From assembly GCF_024699275.1 (NCBI RefSeq), contig NZ_JAILPX010000088.1:1-64000 (forward strand): a stretch of 64,000 bases of DNA. Reading direction: 5' to 3'. Below, piece by piece: positions 56,045 to 64,000 of the stretch. The notes below the pieces were generated by a model. The model was given only the letters and a program-made list of their open reading frames with translations, had not been told where the DNA came from and searched no databases. The stretch's first letter is position 1. Each line of letters begins with the position of its first letter. This stretch comes from Selenomonas sp. GTDB taxonomy: Bacteria; Bacillota_C; Negativicutes; Selenomonadales; Selenomonadaceae. Position numbers and translations under genes: made by a program.

Positions 56045-56706
56045 AAGGCTGCCCCCTTTGCCTGCCGAGCAATCCACCAATTCAGGAGCACGACGAAAAA
56101 CAGGGAAAAGATGACGATGATGATCGCCCATTGCCCCGCCAAATCGTAATCATTGGCCTGTACCGCCGCATAGATTGCCGTGCTCATGGTCTGGGTTACA
56201 CCGGGAATATTGCCGGCAAACATGATGGTGGCACCAAATTCCCCCAGAGCCCGGGTAAAGGACAACACCAGCCCCGCCAGGATTCCCGCCCGGGCATTGG
56301 GCAGGAGGATATGCCAGAAAATGCGCCACTCGGATACCCCCAGCGTACGGGCAGCGCTGATGATATTGCCATCCAGCTGCTCAAAAGCCCCCCGTGCCGT
56401 ACGGTACATCAAGGGCAGCGAAACCACCACCGCAGCAATAACGGCAGCCTTCCAAGTAAAAACCAGGTTGATATCAAACTGCAATAAGAATTTTCCCACA
56501 ACACTGCGCTTGCCTAAAAACAGCAGCAGAAAGAAGCCCACCACCGTCGGCGGCAGTACCATTGGCAACGTAATAACGGCATCAGCCAACCCCTGAAAGC
56601 GGCGCATGCGCACCACCAACAGGGCCAGACCAATGCCGAGAAAGAACGTTGCCACCGTTGCAGCCCCTGCTGTCTGCAGGGTAATGATAAGCGGTGACCA
56701 TTCCAT
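56035..56706 (-). CDS. modB: Molybdate ABC transporter permease
   Basis: 223 residues with about five membrane helices and the permease EAA-like loop SAARTLGVSEWRIFWHILLPN. The VLPPTVVGFFLLL stretch is typical of ModB. One base or less from modA. Confidence 0.93.
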   Translation of the reverse strand: MEWSPLIITLQTAGAATVATFFLGIGLALLVVRMRRFQGLADAVITLPMVLPPTVVGFFLLLFLGKRSVVGKFLLQFDINLVFTWKAAVIAAVVVSLPLMYRTARGAFEQLDGNIISAARTLGVSEWRIFWHILLPNARAGILAGLVLSFTRALGEFGATIMFAGNIPGVTQTMSTAIYAAVQANDYDLAGQWAIIIVIFSLFFVVLLNWWIARQAKGAALWN

Positions 56707-57492
56707 TTATCTTACCTCAAACCCATATTGTTCAAACAGCTTCTTATTGTCATCGCTCGACACAAAGGCCAAAAAGTCCTTAGCCATAGCGAGATGCTTG
56801 GTCTCCTTCAGCACCGCTGCAGGATAGACAATGGGCTTATGGCTGCCCTCAGGCGCCTTCGCCACCACCTTGACCTTCTTCGATACAGCTGCATCCGTAG
56901 CGTAAACCACGCCGCAATCCGCATCGCCGGTTTCTACCCAGGAAAGGACCTGACGCACATCTGAACCATAGACGGCCTTGGCCTTGATGGCATCCAGAAT
57001 CCCCAGTTTGGTGAATACCTCTTCCGCATACTGTCCCACGGGCACACCCTTGGGCTCACCCAATGCAATGTGCTGGATATCATCCGCGGTCAGCTGGTGA
57101 AAATCATTCAGGGCCTTGCCACCGTCTGCCGCCACAATCAGCACCACTTCATTGACCAGCAAATCCTTGCGGGTTCCCTCTGCCAGCAGGCCATCCTTAT
57201 CGAGAGCATTCATCTGTTTCTGGGCAGCAGAAAAGAACAGGTCCGTCTGTCCGCCATTTTGGATAGCCTGCTGCAAAGCGCCGGAACTGCCAAAATTAAA
57301 GACCACCTTCACATCCGGATGGGCCTTTTCATAGTTCGCCGCTATTTCCTGCATAACATCCGTAAGGCTGGCCGCTGCTGCCACATGCAGTTCCACCGGC
57401 TCTGCCTTCTTCTCCTGCTGGGCCTGCTCACTGCCACAGCCTACTGCCAGCAATGACAAGACGGCCACTGCCCATACCAATAATTTCTTCAT
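56707..57492 (-). CDS. modA: Molybdate-binding lipoprotein
   Basis: 261 residues. Signal peptide with lipobox LLAVGC (lipidated Cys about residue 19), then the ModA sequence AAAASLTDVMQEIAANYEK and NFGSSGALQQAIQNG (oxyanion-binding Ser). ADCGVVYATDA is near the C-terminus. As a lipoprotein it is held at the outer face of the inner membrane. It heads the modABC operon. Confidence 0.95.
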   Translation of the reverse strand: MKKLLVWAVAVLSLLAVGCGSEQAQQEKKAEPVELHVAAAASLTDVMQEIAANYEKAHPDVKVVFNFGSSGALQQAIQNGGQTDLFFSAAQKQMNALDKDGLLAEGTRKDLLVNEVVLIVAADGGKALNDFHQLTADDIQHIALGEPKGVPVGQYAEEVFTKLGILDAIKAKAVYGSDVRQVLSWVETGDADCGVVYATDAAVSKKVKVVAKAPEGSHKPIVYPAAVLKETKHLAMAKDFLAFVSSDDNKKLFEQYGFEVR

Positions 57493-57612
57493 TTTTCCTT
57501 CAGCTCCTTTTCAAAATGGGAAGGCACAGAGATTTCTCTCCATACCCCGAGAACGCTTTGCGTTCTGGCTCAATATCATAGCCGCAGCCTTAGATATTTT
57601 TGCTCGGAAACC
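57493..57612 (-). promoter_or_regulatory. Structured leader of modABC
   Basis: About 120 nt from the predicted start. It contains an AGAACGC/GCGTTCT hairpin with an AAA loop, a GGAGAGAAATCTC arm, and a TTTCCGAGC/GCTGCGGCT region. It could be a metal- or cofactor-sensing leader, such as the molybdenum-cofactor RNA, but I could not match the known consensus. Confidence 0.4.
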
Positions 57613-57618
57613 ACGGTT

Positions 57619-57647
57619 ATTATACCATACAAAAAGAGGCAGGTCAA
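57619..57647 (-). promoter_or_regulatory. Promoter of modABC, inside the sigH terminator
   Basis: TTGACC, 17 bases, TATAAT. The -35 box forms part of the right arm of the terminator hairpin 57636-57661. Confidence 0.75.
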
Positions 57648-57661
57648 AATTGACCTGCCTC
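57631..57661 (-). terminator. Terminator of sigH
   Basis: Perfect inverted repeat GAGGCAGGTCAA/TTGACCTGCCTC followed by TTTTTG on the minus strand. Confidence 0.88.
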
Positions 57662-57683
57662 CTCGAATTACTTATGAATGATT

Positions 57684-58433
57684 TCAACGCAAATAATCAT
57701 CGTCGCCTGCACCGCGTAAACGGCGGTTAATCGAACTCAAGCCCCGGTAAATCGTGGTAACGTCCAGTTCATCGCCCCGTTTTTCCATGTATTTTTCCAA
57801 CTTGCGTTTCACCCGCTGTAAAGCATTGTCGATGGACTTCACATGGCGATGCAGATCCTCAGCAATCTCCTGATAGCTCTTGCCATCCAGGTAGCTCATG
57901 AGTACCTTCCACTCCAAATCCGAGAGGATCTCCTCCATCTTCTTTTCAATATCCACGAACTCTTCCCGACTGATTACCAGCTCTTCCGGGTCGCTCACCT
58001 TTGCTCCCGAAAGCACATCCAATAAAGTCCTATCGGAATCCTCATCGTAGATGGGCTTATTGAGGGAAATATAGGAATTCAGTGGGATATGTTTCTGCCG
58101 GGTAGCGGTCTTGATGGCCGTGATAATCTGTCGGGTCACACAGAGCTCGGCAAAAGCCCGGAAAGAGGACAGCTTATCGTTGCGAAAATCACGAATCGCC
58201 TTGTAAAAGCCGATCATACCTTCCTGAATAATATCTTCCCGGTCCGCACCAATCAAAAAATAAGAGCGAGCCTTGGCACGCACGAAATTACGATACTTGT
58301 TAATCAGATAATCCAATGCTGCCTTATCATTGCTGTCCTTGATTGCCAGCAAGATTTCCTCATCCGTGAGTTTAGCAAATTCACTGTAGAGTTCTTCGAC
58401 GAATAAATCCTCGGTCGTCTGTTCTGCTTCCAT
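57684..58433 (-). CDS. sigH: RNA polymerase sigma-H factor
   Basis: 249 residues. Sigma-70 family, region 2 DREDIIQEGMIGFYKAIRDF and region 4 ILSDLEWKVLMSYLDGKSYQ ... VKSIDNALQRVKRKLEKYM. Placement after rlmB matches the firmicute yacL-ispD-ispF-cysS-mrnC-rlmB-sigH block and supports SigH. Compared with the about 218-residue Bacillus protein it has a C-terminal extension rich in Arg (IYRGLSSINRRLRG). In Bacillus it drives competence and sporulation genes; its targets here are unknown. Confidence 0.9.
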   Translation of the reverse strand: MEAEQTTEDLFVEELYSEFAKLTDEEILLAIKDSNDKAALDYLINKYRNFVRAKARSYFLIGADREDIIQEGMIGFYKAIRDFRNDKLSSFRAFAELCVTRQIITAIKTATRQKHIPLNSYISLNKPIYDEDSDRTLLDVLSGAKVSDPEELVISREEFVDIEKKMEEILSDLEWKVLMSYLDGKSYQEIAEDLHRHVKSIDNALQRVKRKLEKYMEKRGDELDVTTIYRGLSSINRRLRGAGDDDYLR

Positions 58434-58578
58434 CGCACCTTCCCCTTTACTGAAAACTTCCCCGGTTTTCGCTTTCTCAAAATCCCCTAATATGTTTTGA
58501 TTATAACGCCTTTACCTTGTCTGCGTCAAGAAATGGTTTAGGACTAAGGTCCCACGAATACCCATCCCAAAAAGGTAT

Positions 58579-59451
58579 TTATTTCTTTCCCGACAACCGC
58601 TGACGCATGGACTCATACATCAAAATAGAACCCGCTACCGAAGCATTGAGGGAATTGATTTTTCCCACCATAGGCATCCTGACGATAAAATCGCACTGCT
58701 CCTTCGTAAGCCGTCCCATGCCCTTGCCTTCGCTGCCCACCACCAGCACCAAGGGACCTGTCAAATCCGCTTCGTAATAATTCTGACTGCCATCCATATC
58801 CGCACCAGCCACCCACAATCCTTTTTCCTTAAGGTTCTTCAGCGTCTGGGAAATATTGCCAATACGGGCCACAGGCACATATTCTATAGCACCGGCAGAG
58901 GTTTTGGCCACCGTGGCAGTCAACGGCACACTGCGGCGTTTGGGGATGAGTACACCATGCACGCCGGTGGCATCGGCCGTGCGCAGCAAAGCCCCCAGAT
59001 TATGGGGATCTTCCAGCTCATCCAGCAGCAGCAGGAAGGGATCCTCCCCTGCCGCCTGGGCCTTGGCCAGGATATCCTCCAGCTCCACATAAGCCACCGG
59101 TGCCACATAGGCCAGCACACCTTGATGCCGCAAGCCGCCGGCTGCTGCTTCAATCTTGCTCCGGTCCACAAACTGCAGAACGATGCCCCGTTCCTTGGCC
59201 AAGGCTACGATTTCACTGACCTGACCTTCCCGGTCCCCATCGGCCAGCAGGATTTTGTTGATTCCCCGGCCTGCCCGCAAGGCCTCCGTCACCGCATTGC
59301 GGCCAACCAGCACATCCTCCGGCAGTTCCCGGCTGTCCGCCTGCTCGTCCTTTTTCTGGATTGCCAATTTCTGCCGGGCCAGCTTCTCCAACGGCTTATT
59401 ATGCTCACGCCTTCTGGCACGAAGATTCTCTCTTTTGCTTTCGTTTTTCAT
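58579..59451 (-). CDS. rlmB: 23S rRNA (guanosine-2'-O)-methyltransferase RlmB
   Basis: 290 residues. SpoU/TrmH family with a basic N-terminal tail (SKRENLRARRREHNKPL), a substrate-binding domain (VLVGRNAVTEALRAG) and the trefoil knot motifs LDELEDPHNLGALLRTAD, VVGSEGKGMGRL and NSLNASVAGSILMYE. Confidence 0.94.
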   Translation of the reverse strand: MKNESKRENLRARRREHNKPLEKLARQKLAIQKKDEQADSRELPEDVLVGRNAVTEALRAGRGINKILLADGDREGQVSEIVALAKERGIVLQFVDRSKIEAAAGGLRHQGVLAYVAPVAYVELEDILAKAQAAGEDPFLLLLDELEDPHNLGALLRTADATGVHGVLIPKRRSVPLTATVAKTSAGAIEYVPVARIGNISQTLKNLKEKGLWVAGADMDGSQNYYEADLTGPLVLVVGSEGKGMGRLTKEQCDFIVRMPMVGKINSLNASVAGSILMYESMRQRLSGKK

Positions 59452-59452
59452 G

Positions 59453-60145
59453 TCATTCCTTCTCCCGCATCTTCAGCATTTCGCTGAGCCTGCCACAGGT
59501 CATGGCCCCTTCCGGACACCGGCCTGTATTGACACAGCTGGCCCCGGCATTGAAGAACAGGGTCGGCGCCACTTTCTTGACTTCTGCCAGCATCTTATAG
59601 GCCATATCCCGGATTTCCCACTGGGCCCGATTGCAGCAACGCAAATTGAAGAAATGCATCAGGCTGCGGGCATTCATGGTCACGAGGATTTTCGTCTCTG
59701 TGGCATTAGCCAGTACATAACGGGCATCTTCTTTCGGCACATCCATTTCCGTAAGCTCATCGTAGGTCTTGCGGATTTCCTCCAGCAGATGTTCATATTT
59801 TGCCAGGGCTTCCGGCTTTTCCGCAATGGAAGGCGGCGTGATGTACTGGAAGCCATGGGCGGCCACATAGCGCTGTGACTGCTGATCATAAGAGGCAATA
59901 CGATGCCGGACCAGCTGATGGGTCAGTACCCGGCTCACCCCTTCGATCCCGAAGGTGAAGCTGGCATGCTCCAAGGTGGAACCATGGCCCAAAGCCACCA
60001 TTCTGCGCACCATCTCCCGGACCTTTTCATCACTCAGCTTTTCCGCCAATTCCTCAGCACCGCTGGCAGAATAGCAAAGCCTTGCCGCCATGGCCACAGC
60101 GCGTTCCGGCTCTGGCGTATAATTTAAGAGTTTTACGTGTATCAT
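59453..60145 (-). CDS. thyX: FAD-dependent thymidylate synthase
   Basis: 230 residues. Converts dUMP to dTMP. The ThyX motif [13 protein letters not shown] (RHRxxSxxxxSxR) is present, along with [16 protein letters not shown]. It lies between mrnC and rlmB. Confidence 0.96.
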   Translation of the reverse strand: MIHVKLLNYTPEPERAVAMAARLCYSASGAEELAEKLSDEKVREMVRRMVALGHGSTLEHASFTFGIEGVSRVLTHQLVRHRIASYDQQSQRYVAAHGFQYITPPSIAEKPEALAKYEHLLEEIRKTYDELTEMDVPKEDARYVLANATETKILVTMNARSLMHFFNLRCCNRAQWEIRDMAYKMLAEVKKVAPTLFFNAGASCVNTGRCPEGAMTCGRLSEMLKMREKE

Positions 60146-60636
60146 ACTGATTTCTTCTCCCGAATCTCCTTCATCATGGCCTGCGAAATAATCTGAAAAG
60201 ACATCTCCGCAATCTCATAGAGCCGTTCATTCTGTTCCGCAAGATAAAGACTGCCCAGCAAGGCCTCAAATCCCGTACTGGAATGGTATTCCGCCACACT
60301 GGCACTGCGGGGGGCATGACTCTTAGCGTTGCGGCCCCGCCGGTAAATTGCCTTCTCTTCTTCCGTCAGCTTATCTTCAATGCCCCGATAGGCCTTTGCC
60401 TGCCAGACAGCTGACACCATCTGGGCACTGAAGGAATGCAGGGCCTGTACCTTGGCCTGCTCATAGGACAACAGCCGGGTGCGCATAAAGAGATGAAAAT
60501 AAGCATCCCCCACATACGCCAGGACCAGCGGATTAAGCTGCTTTACATCCACATTCTGATAGCGCTGCAGCACACCACCATCGCCGTCCGGCTGAAACAT
60601 CATTTCCACCAGCATCTTAAAATGATTGAACTTCAT
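60142..60636 (-). CDS. mrnC: Mini-ribonuclease III
   Basis: 164 residues. RNase III catalytic domain without a dsRNA-binding domain: [16 protein letters not shown] and [19 protein letters not shown]. Matures 23S rRNA. Starts within the end of cysS. Confidence 0.94.
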   Translation of the reverse strand: MKFNHFKMLVEMMFQPDGDGGVLQRYQNVDVKQLNPLVLAYVGDAYFHLFMRTRLLSYEQAKVQALHSFSAQMVSAVWQAKAYRGIEDKLTEEEKAIYRRGRNAKSHAPRSASVAEYHSSTGFEALLGSLYLAEQNERLYEIAEMSFQIISQAMMKEIREKKSV

Positions 60637-62060
60637 GCCTTTTTCCACCGCACACCGTTAGGAGTATCTTCCAGAATAACTCCTGCATCTTTCAACTCAT
60701 CGCGAATCTTATCCGCCAAGGCCCAATTCTTTTCCTTGCGGGCATCCTGACGGATGTTGATGATCAAATCCATAAGTTTATTGGCCAGGCCATCGTCTGC
60801 AGCTTCTTCCTGCTCAAAAATACCGATGATCCCCGTCATCAGGCGATAGACTTCTGCCACCTTGACAAAGTTCTCCTGGTCATAAGCTGTGCCCTTATTC
60901 ATCACATCCTGATAATAGATGTTGATATCCTTGGACAGGGCAAAAATCTGACTGATGGCCAGCGCCGTATTGAAATCATCATCCATGGCTTCATAAAAAG
61001 CCTGGACATAGGCAGCGGCCTTTTCCGCCAGTTCCCTGGCAGAGTCGCTCTTCCCACTCTTAGACAGCAGTTCCTCCAAAAAGCCCTTGGACTGGGCCAG
61101 ACGATTCAGGCTGGTCTGGGCTTCTTTCAAGCGCTCATCGCTGAAATCCAGGGGACTTCTGTAATGGGTCTGCAGGATAAAGAAACGTACCACCTCGCCG
61201 GGATATTCCGCCAAAATATCCTTCACCGTAAAGAAATTATTCTTGGATTTGGACATCTTCTCATTGTGGATGGTGATGAATCCATTGTGCAGCCAATACT
61301 GGGCAAAACTGTGCTCATCGCCGATGCATGCCTGACTCTGGGCAATCTCGTTTTCATGATGCGGGAAAATCAGGTCACTGCCGCCGCCATGAAAATCAAA
61401 CTTTTCCCCCAGGTATTTCAGCGACATGGTGGAACATTCGATATGCCAGCCTGGCCGTCCCTTCCCCCAGGGGCTATCCCAGCTGGGCTCACCGGGTTTA
61501 GCAGCCTTCCAGAGGGCAAAGTCCATGGGGTGTTCCTTGCGCTCATCCACATCAATGCGCGCACCAGCCTGCATGTCCTCTAATTTGCGGCCGCTGAGCT
61601 TGCCATACCCGGCAAACTTTTCCACCCGATAGAATACATCGCCATTATCCAGAGCATAGGCATAGCCCTTGTCCACCAGCTTCTGCACCATGGCGATAAT
61701 ATCCGCAATGGTCTCGCTGACCCGGGGATAAATATCCGCCCGCTTCACATTCAGGGCATCCATCGCCTTGAAGTAAGCATCGATATAGCGGCCGGAAATA
61801 TCGCTCCATTTTACGCCCTCTTCATTGGCCGTGCGGATAATCTTGTCATCCACATCGGTAAAATTCTGAATATAGCGTACTTTATAGCCCTTATGGGCAA
61901 GATAGCGACGAATCACATCCCAGGTTACGAAGGGCCGGGCATTGCCGATATGAGGATGGTTATAGGGCGTAACACCACAGCAATAGATACTGGCCTCACC
62001 TTCCCGCAGTGGTTTGAACGTTTCTTTCCTGCGGCTCATTGTATTGTAAACTTTTAACAT
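60633..62060 (-). CDS. cysS: Cysteinyl-tRNA synthetase
   Basis: 475 residues. Class I synthetase with the zinc/HIGH region YCCGVTPYNHPHIGNARPF, GWHIECSTMS (zinc ligand), GGGSDLIFPHHENE, and KMSKSKNNF. AGGAGG upstream. Confidence 0.96.
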   Translation of the reverse strand: MLKVYNTMSRRKETFKPLREGEASIYCCGVTPYNHPHIGNARPFVTWDVIRRYLAHKGYKVRYIQNFTDVDDKIIRTANEEGVKWSDISGRYIDAYFKAMDALNVKRADIYPRVSETIADIIAMVQKLVDKGYAYALDNGDVFYRVEKFAGYGKLSGRKLEDMQAGARIDVDERKEHPMDFALWKAAKPGEPSWDSPWGKGRPGWHIECSTMSLKYLGEKFDFHGGGSDLIFPHHENEIAQSQACIGDEHSFAQYWLHNGFITIHNEKMSKSKNNFFTVKDILAEYPGEVVRFFILQTHYRSPLDFSDERLKEAQTSLNRLAQSKGFLEELLSKSGKSDSARELAEKAAAYVQAFYEAMDDDFNTALAISQIFALSKDINIYYQDVMNKGTAYDQENFVKVAEVYRLMTGIIGIFEQEEAADDGLANKLMDLIINIRQDARKEKNWALADKIRDELKDAGVILEDTPNGVRWKKA

Positions 62061-62101
62061 TAAGATTCCTCCTCGGGCGTACTAGCAAACGGCTGAATGC
62101 C

Positions 62102-62578
62102 CTAAGCCTTTTCGATACCTACCACCGCATAGGCGGAGATACCTTCCTCTGTACCGGTAAAGCCCAGCTTTTCCTCAGTGGTAGCCTTGACATTTACCTG
62201 ATCCAATTCAACCCCCAGCACACGGGCAATGTTCTCATTCATCTGGGGAATAAAATCCTTCATCTTGGGCTTCTGTGCTACGATGGTCGCATCCACATTG
62301 CCGGTAATATACCCCTTCTCCTTAAGGAGCCCCGCCACATGGGCCAAAAGCTTCATGCTATCAGCGCCTTTGAATTTGGGGTCTGTATCGGGAAAATGGC
62401 GGCCAATATCCCCCAGGGCCGCTGCCCCCAGCAGAGCATCTGCCACCGCATGCAGAAGTACATCTGCATCCGAGTGCCCTAAGAGTCCCATCATATGGGG
62501 AATTTCCACCCCGCCGATAATCAGCTTACGACCTGCTACTAAACGATGGACGTCATAGCCCATACCAAATCTCGTCAT
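62102..62578 (-). CDS. ispF: 2-C-methyl-D-erythritol 2,4-cyclodiphosphate synthase
   Basis: 158 residues. MEP isoprenoid pathway. Metal ligands in GYDVHRL and [20 protein letters not shown], and [11 protein letters not shown] near the end. Overlaps ispD by 4 bases. Confidence 0.96.
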   Translation of the reverse strand: MTRFGMGYDVHRLVAGRKLIIGGVEIPHMMGLLGHSDADVLLHAVADALLGAAALGDIGRHFPDTDPKFKGADSMKLLAHVAGLLKEKGYITGNVDATIVAQKPKMKDFIPQMNENIARVLGVELDQVNVKATTEEKLGFTGTEEGISAYAVVGIEKA

Positions 62579-63330
62579 CTGTCTTCCTCCTTCAGCCATG
62601 CCTGCCGGGCCTTTCGTGCTGCAGCCTGCAGACTCCTGGCCTCATCCTCTGCCGTACACTGCAGGAATGCCTCCGCAATCAATAAATCCTCCGGAGTAGT
62701 CACCTTGATATTGCGGTAATCGCTCCTGACCACAGCCACTTTGACACCGATGCGCTCCACTAAACTGGCATCATCTGTTCCGAGAAAATGTTCTGCCAGC
62801 GCCTGTTCATTGGCCTTAAGCAATATTTCCTTGCGAAACCCCTGAGGTGTCTGCACCTCCCAAAGGGTGCTGCGAGGCGGCGTGGATTCCACCAGCCCAT
62901 CACCATTCACCACCTTGATGGTATTCTTGGCAGGCACCGCTGCAATGGCCCCTCCCTGGGCGCGGGCCGCTGCAATAACGGCCCGAATGGTCTTTTCCGT
63001 CACCAGGGGACGGGCAGCATCGTGAACCAACACCACATCGGCAGCTTCTGCCACCTGCTGCAGGCCATTATAGATGGAATACTGTCGCTCACTGCCGCCG
63101 GCTGTCACCTTAAAGGGCTTCAGTCCGGTAATCCGCTGCAGCTGTTCTTCCACGGCTGCCACTTCCTCTGCTGCCACCACCACAACGAGTTCTCCGATTT
63201 CTTCCACAGCTGAAAAAGTCTTTAAGGTACGGACTAGAATTGGCTCGTTCCCTAAAGTCAGCAGCACCTTATTTATACCAGCCTGCATCCGTTTTCCCTG
63301 CCCTGCGGCAGGGAAAATAACACTGACCAT
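62575..63330 (-). CDS. ispD: 2-C-methyl-D-erythritol 4-phosphate cytidylyltransferase
   Basis: 251 residues. CTP transfer to [21 protein letters not shown] at the start, [13 protein letters not shown] about 100, and [15 protein letters not shown] near the end. The last about 20 residues form a charged tail ([20 protein letters not shown]). It follows the PIN/TRAM gene's terminator. Confidence 0.95.
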   Translation of the reverse strand: MVSVIFPAAGQGKRMQAGINKVLLTLGNEPILVRTLKTFSAVEEIGELVVVVAAEEVAAVEEQLQRITGLKPFKVTAGGSERQYSIYNGLQQVAEAADVVLVHDAARPLVTEKTIRAVIAAARAQGGAIAAVPAKNTIKVVNGDGLVESTPPRSTLWEVQTPQGFRKEILLKANEQALAEHFLGTDDASLVERIGVKVAVVRSDYRNIKVTTPEDLLIAEAFLQCTAEDEARSLQAAARKARQAWLKEEDR

Positions 63331-63344
63331 GAAATCACTCCTAG

Positions 63345-63375
63345 AAAAACAGGCCTTCCCTCCAAGGGAAGGCCT
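63345..63375 (-). terminator. Terminator of the PIN/TRAM gene
   Basis: AGGCCTTCCC and GGGAAGGCCT arms with T run (TGTTTTTC) on the minus strand. Confidence 0.85.
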
Positions 63376-63386
63376 GAACTACTTAT

Positions 63387-64000
63387 TCAATTCTTCGGTT
63401 TGGCAAAGATCATACGACCTGCTGCCGTCTGCAATGCCGAAGTCACTTCCACCTCGATGGTTTCTCCGATAAAGCGATTGCCATTTTCCACCACGATCAT
63501 GGTACCATCTTCCAGATAGGCAACCCCCTGACCAGCCTCCTTACCGGATTTCACAATAGAAGCCTGCATAGATTCACCGGGAATGACCACCGGCTTCACC
63601 GCATTGGACAGGGCATTGATATTGAGAACCTCTACCCCCCGCAGCTGGGCGACCTTATTGAGATTGAAATCGTTGGTAATGATCTTTCCGCCCACCTGCT
63701 GGGCCAGCTGCACCAGCTTAGAATCCACTTCCGGAATGTCCTCAAAATCCTCCTCGGTGATTTTGACCTTCATGCGGGATTCCTGCCGAATCTTCTGCAG
63801 GATATCCAGCCCTCGTCTGCCCCGCACACGCTTCAAGGCATCTGCGGAATCCGCAATATGCTGCAGTTCCTCCAGCACGAAGACGGGAATCAGCAGCGTA
63901 CCCTCCAAAAAGCCGGTTTCACAGATATCGGCAATGCGGCCATCGATGATCACGCTGGTATCCAGCAGCTTGTAGCAGGGCTGTTCCCCGCCTTCCACAA
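63387..64000 (-). CDS. PIN/TRAM-domain protein (YacL-like), partial at right edge
   Basis: C-terminal part of about 204 residues. PIN domain: [16 protein letters not shown] (first acidic residues), [12 protein letters not shown]; then a TRAM domain (GEAG-like [43 protein letters not shown]). In YacL-type proteins N-terminal membrane helices precede the PIN domain; they would be beyond the edge. Likely an RNase tied to tRNA or rRNA metabolism. Confidence 0.88.
   Translation of the reverse strand, partial: VEGGEQPCYKLLDTSVIIDGRIADICETGFLEGTLLIPVFVLEELQHIADSADALKRVRGRRGLDILQKIRQESRMKVKITEEDFEDIPEVDSKLVQLAQQVGGKIITNDFNLNKVAQLRGVEVLNINALSNAVKPVVIPGESMQASIVKSGKEAGQGVAYLEDGTMIVVENGNRFIGETIEVEVTSALQTAAGRMIFAKPKN

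Overview
The window looks like chromosome of a diderm firmicute of the class Negativicutes, most likely Selenomonas or a close relative. Three things suggest this. Core gene blocks keep firmicute order: PIN/TRAM-ispD-ispF-cysS-mrnC-thyX-rlmB-sigH, and phoH-ybeY-era-DUF502-recO. There is a sodium-pump decarboxylase beta/delta pair of the kind typical of Negativicutes. There is also a type IV pilus/pseudopilin operon. The genus call is inference from gene content and cannot be proved here. Nearly all genes lie on the minus strand.

Layout. Positions 1-2222 are accessory DNA: the broken end of an IS30-type transposase, a compact divergent locus that looks like a type I toxin-antitoxin module (28-residue membrane peptide plus a short antisense RNA), and a large serine recombinase inactivated by a small deletion/frameshift that ends 3 bp from pyrE. 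Positions 2226-11803 hold a complete UMP operon, pyrB-pyrC-carA-carB-pyrK-pyrD-pyrF-pyrE. Between it and uvrA (12120-14948) is a roughly 165-nt RNA with its own promoter, terminator and competing hairpins. Next come a small membrane protein, a long glutamine synthetase with a leader attenuator, an mmdB/mmdD-like sodium pump pair, cbiK, glmM, sdaAB-sdaAA and dapA. Positions 24305-31650 hold aroC-aroK-aroB behind an eight-gene pilus operon, the same neighbourhood seen for pil and aro genes in other phyla. Then follow a GNAT gene, recO-DUF502-era-ybeY-phoH, a DUF2156 gene that seems to start with ATT, an orphan dhaM, purL, a YhcH-family gene, an Lrp-aminotransferase pair, tRNA-Pro(CGG), the branched-chain amino acid cluster ilvN-ilvC-leuC-leuD-leuB-ilvB, mutY, a soluble FIST-domain chemoreceptor, modABC, and the sigH-to-PIN/TRAM block, cut by the right edge.

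The most unusual items are non-coding or small. They are the toxin-antitoxin-like locus at 432-774, the switch-like RNA at 11912-12075, the glutamine synthetase attenuator with a hexaloop hairpin that fits part of an ANTAR target, the structured mod leader whose promoter is embedded in the preceding terminator, and a repeat family with 16-bp inverted ends. One repeat copy is 185 bp (32547-32731). The other is about 607 bp, nested and palindromic (54384-54990).

Functionally the window is mostly housekeeping biosynthesis: pyrimidines, purines, aromatic and branched-chain amino acids, lysine/cell wall precursors and isoprenoids. DNA repair (uvrA, recO, mutY), ribosome maturation (era, ybeY, rlmB, mrnC) and surface or sensory functions (pilus, FIST chemoreceptor) are added. 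Start sites were chosen by Shine-Dalgarno position. Motifs were read by eye and no database search was run.
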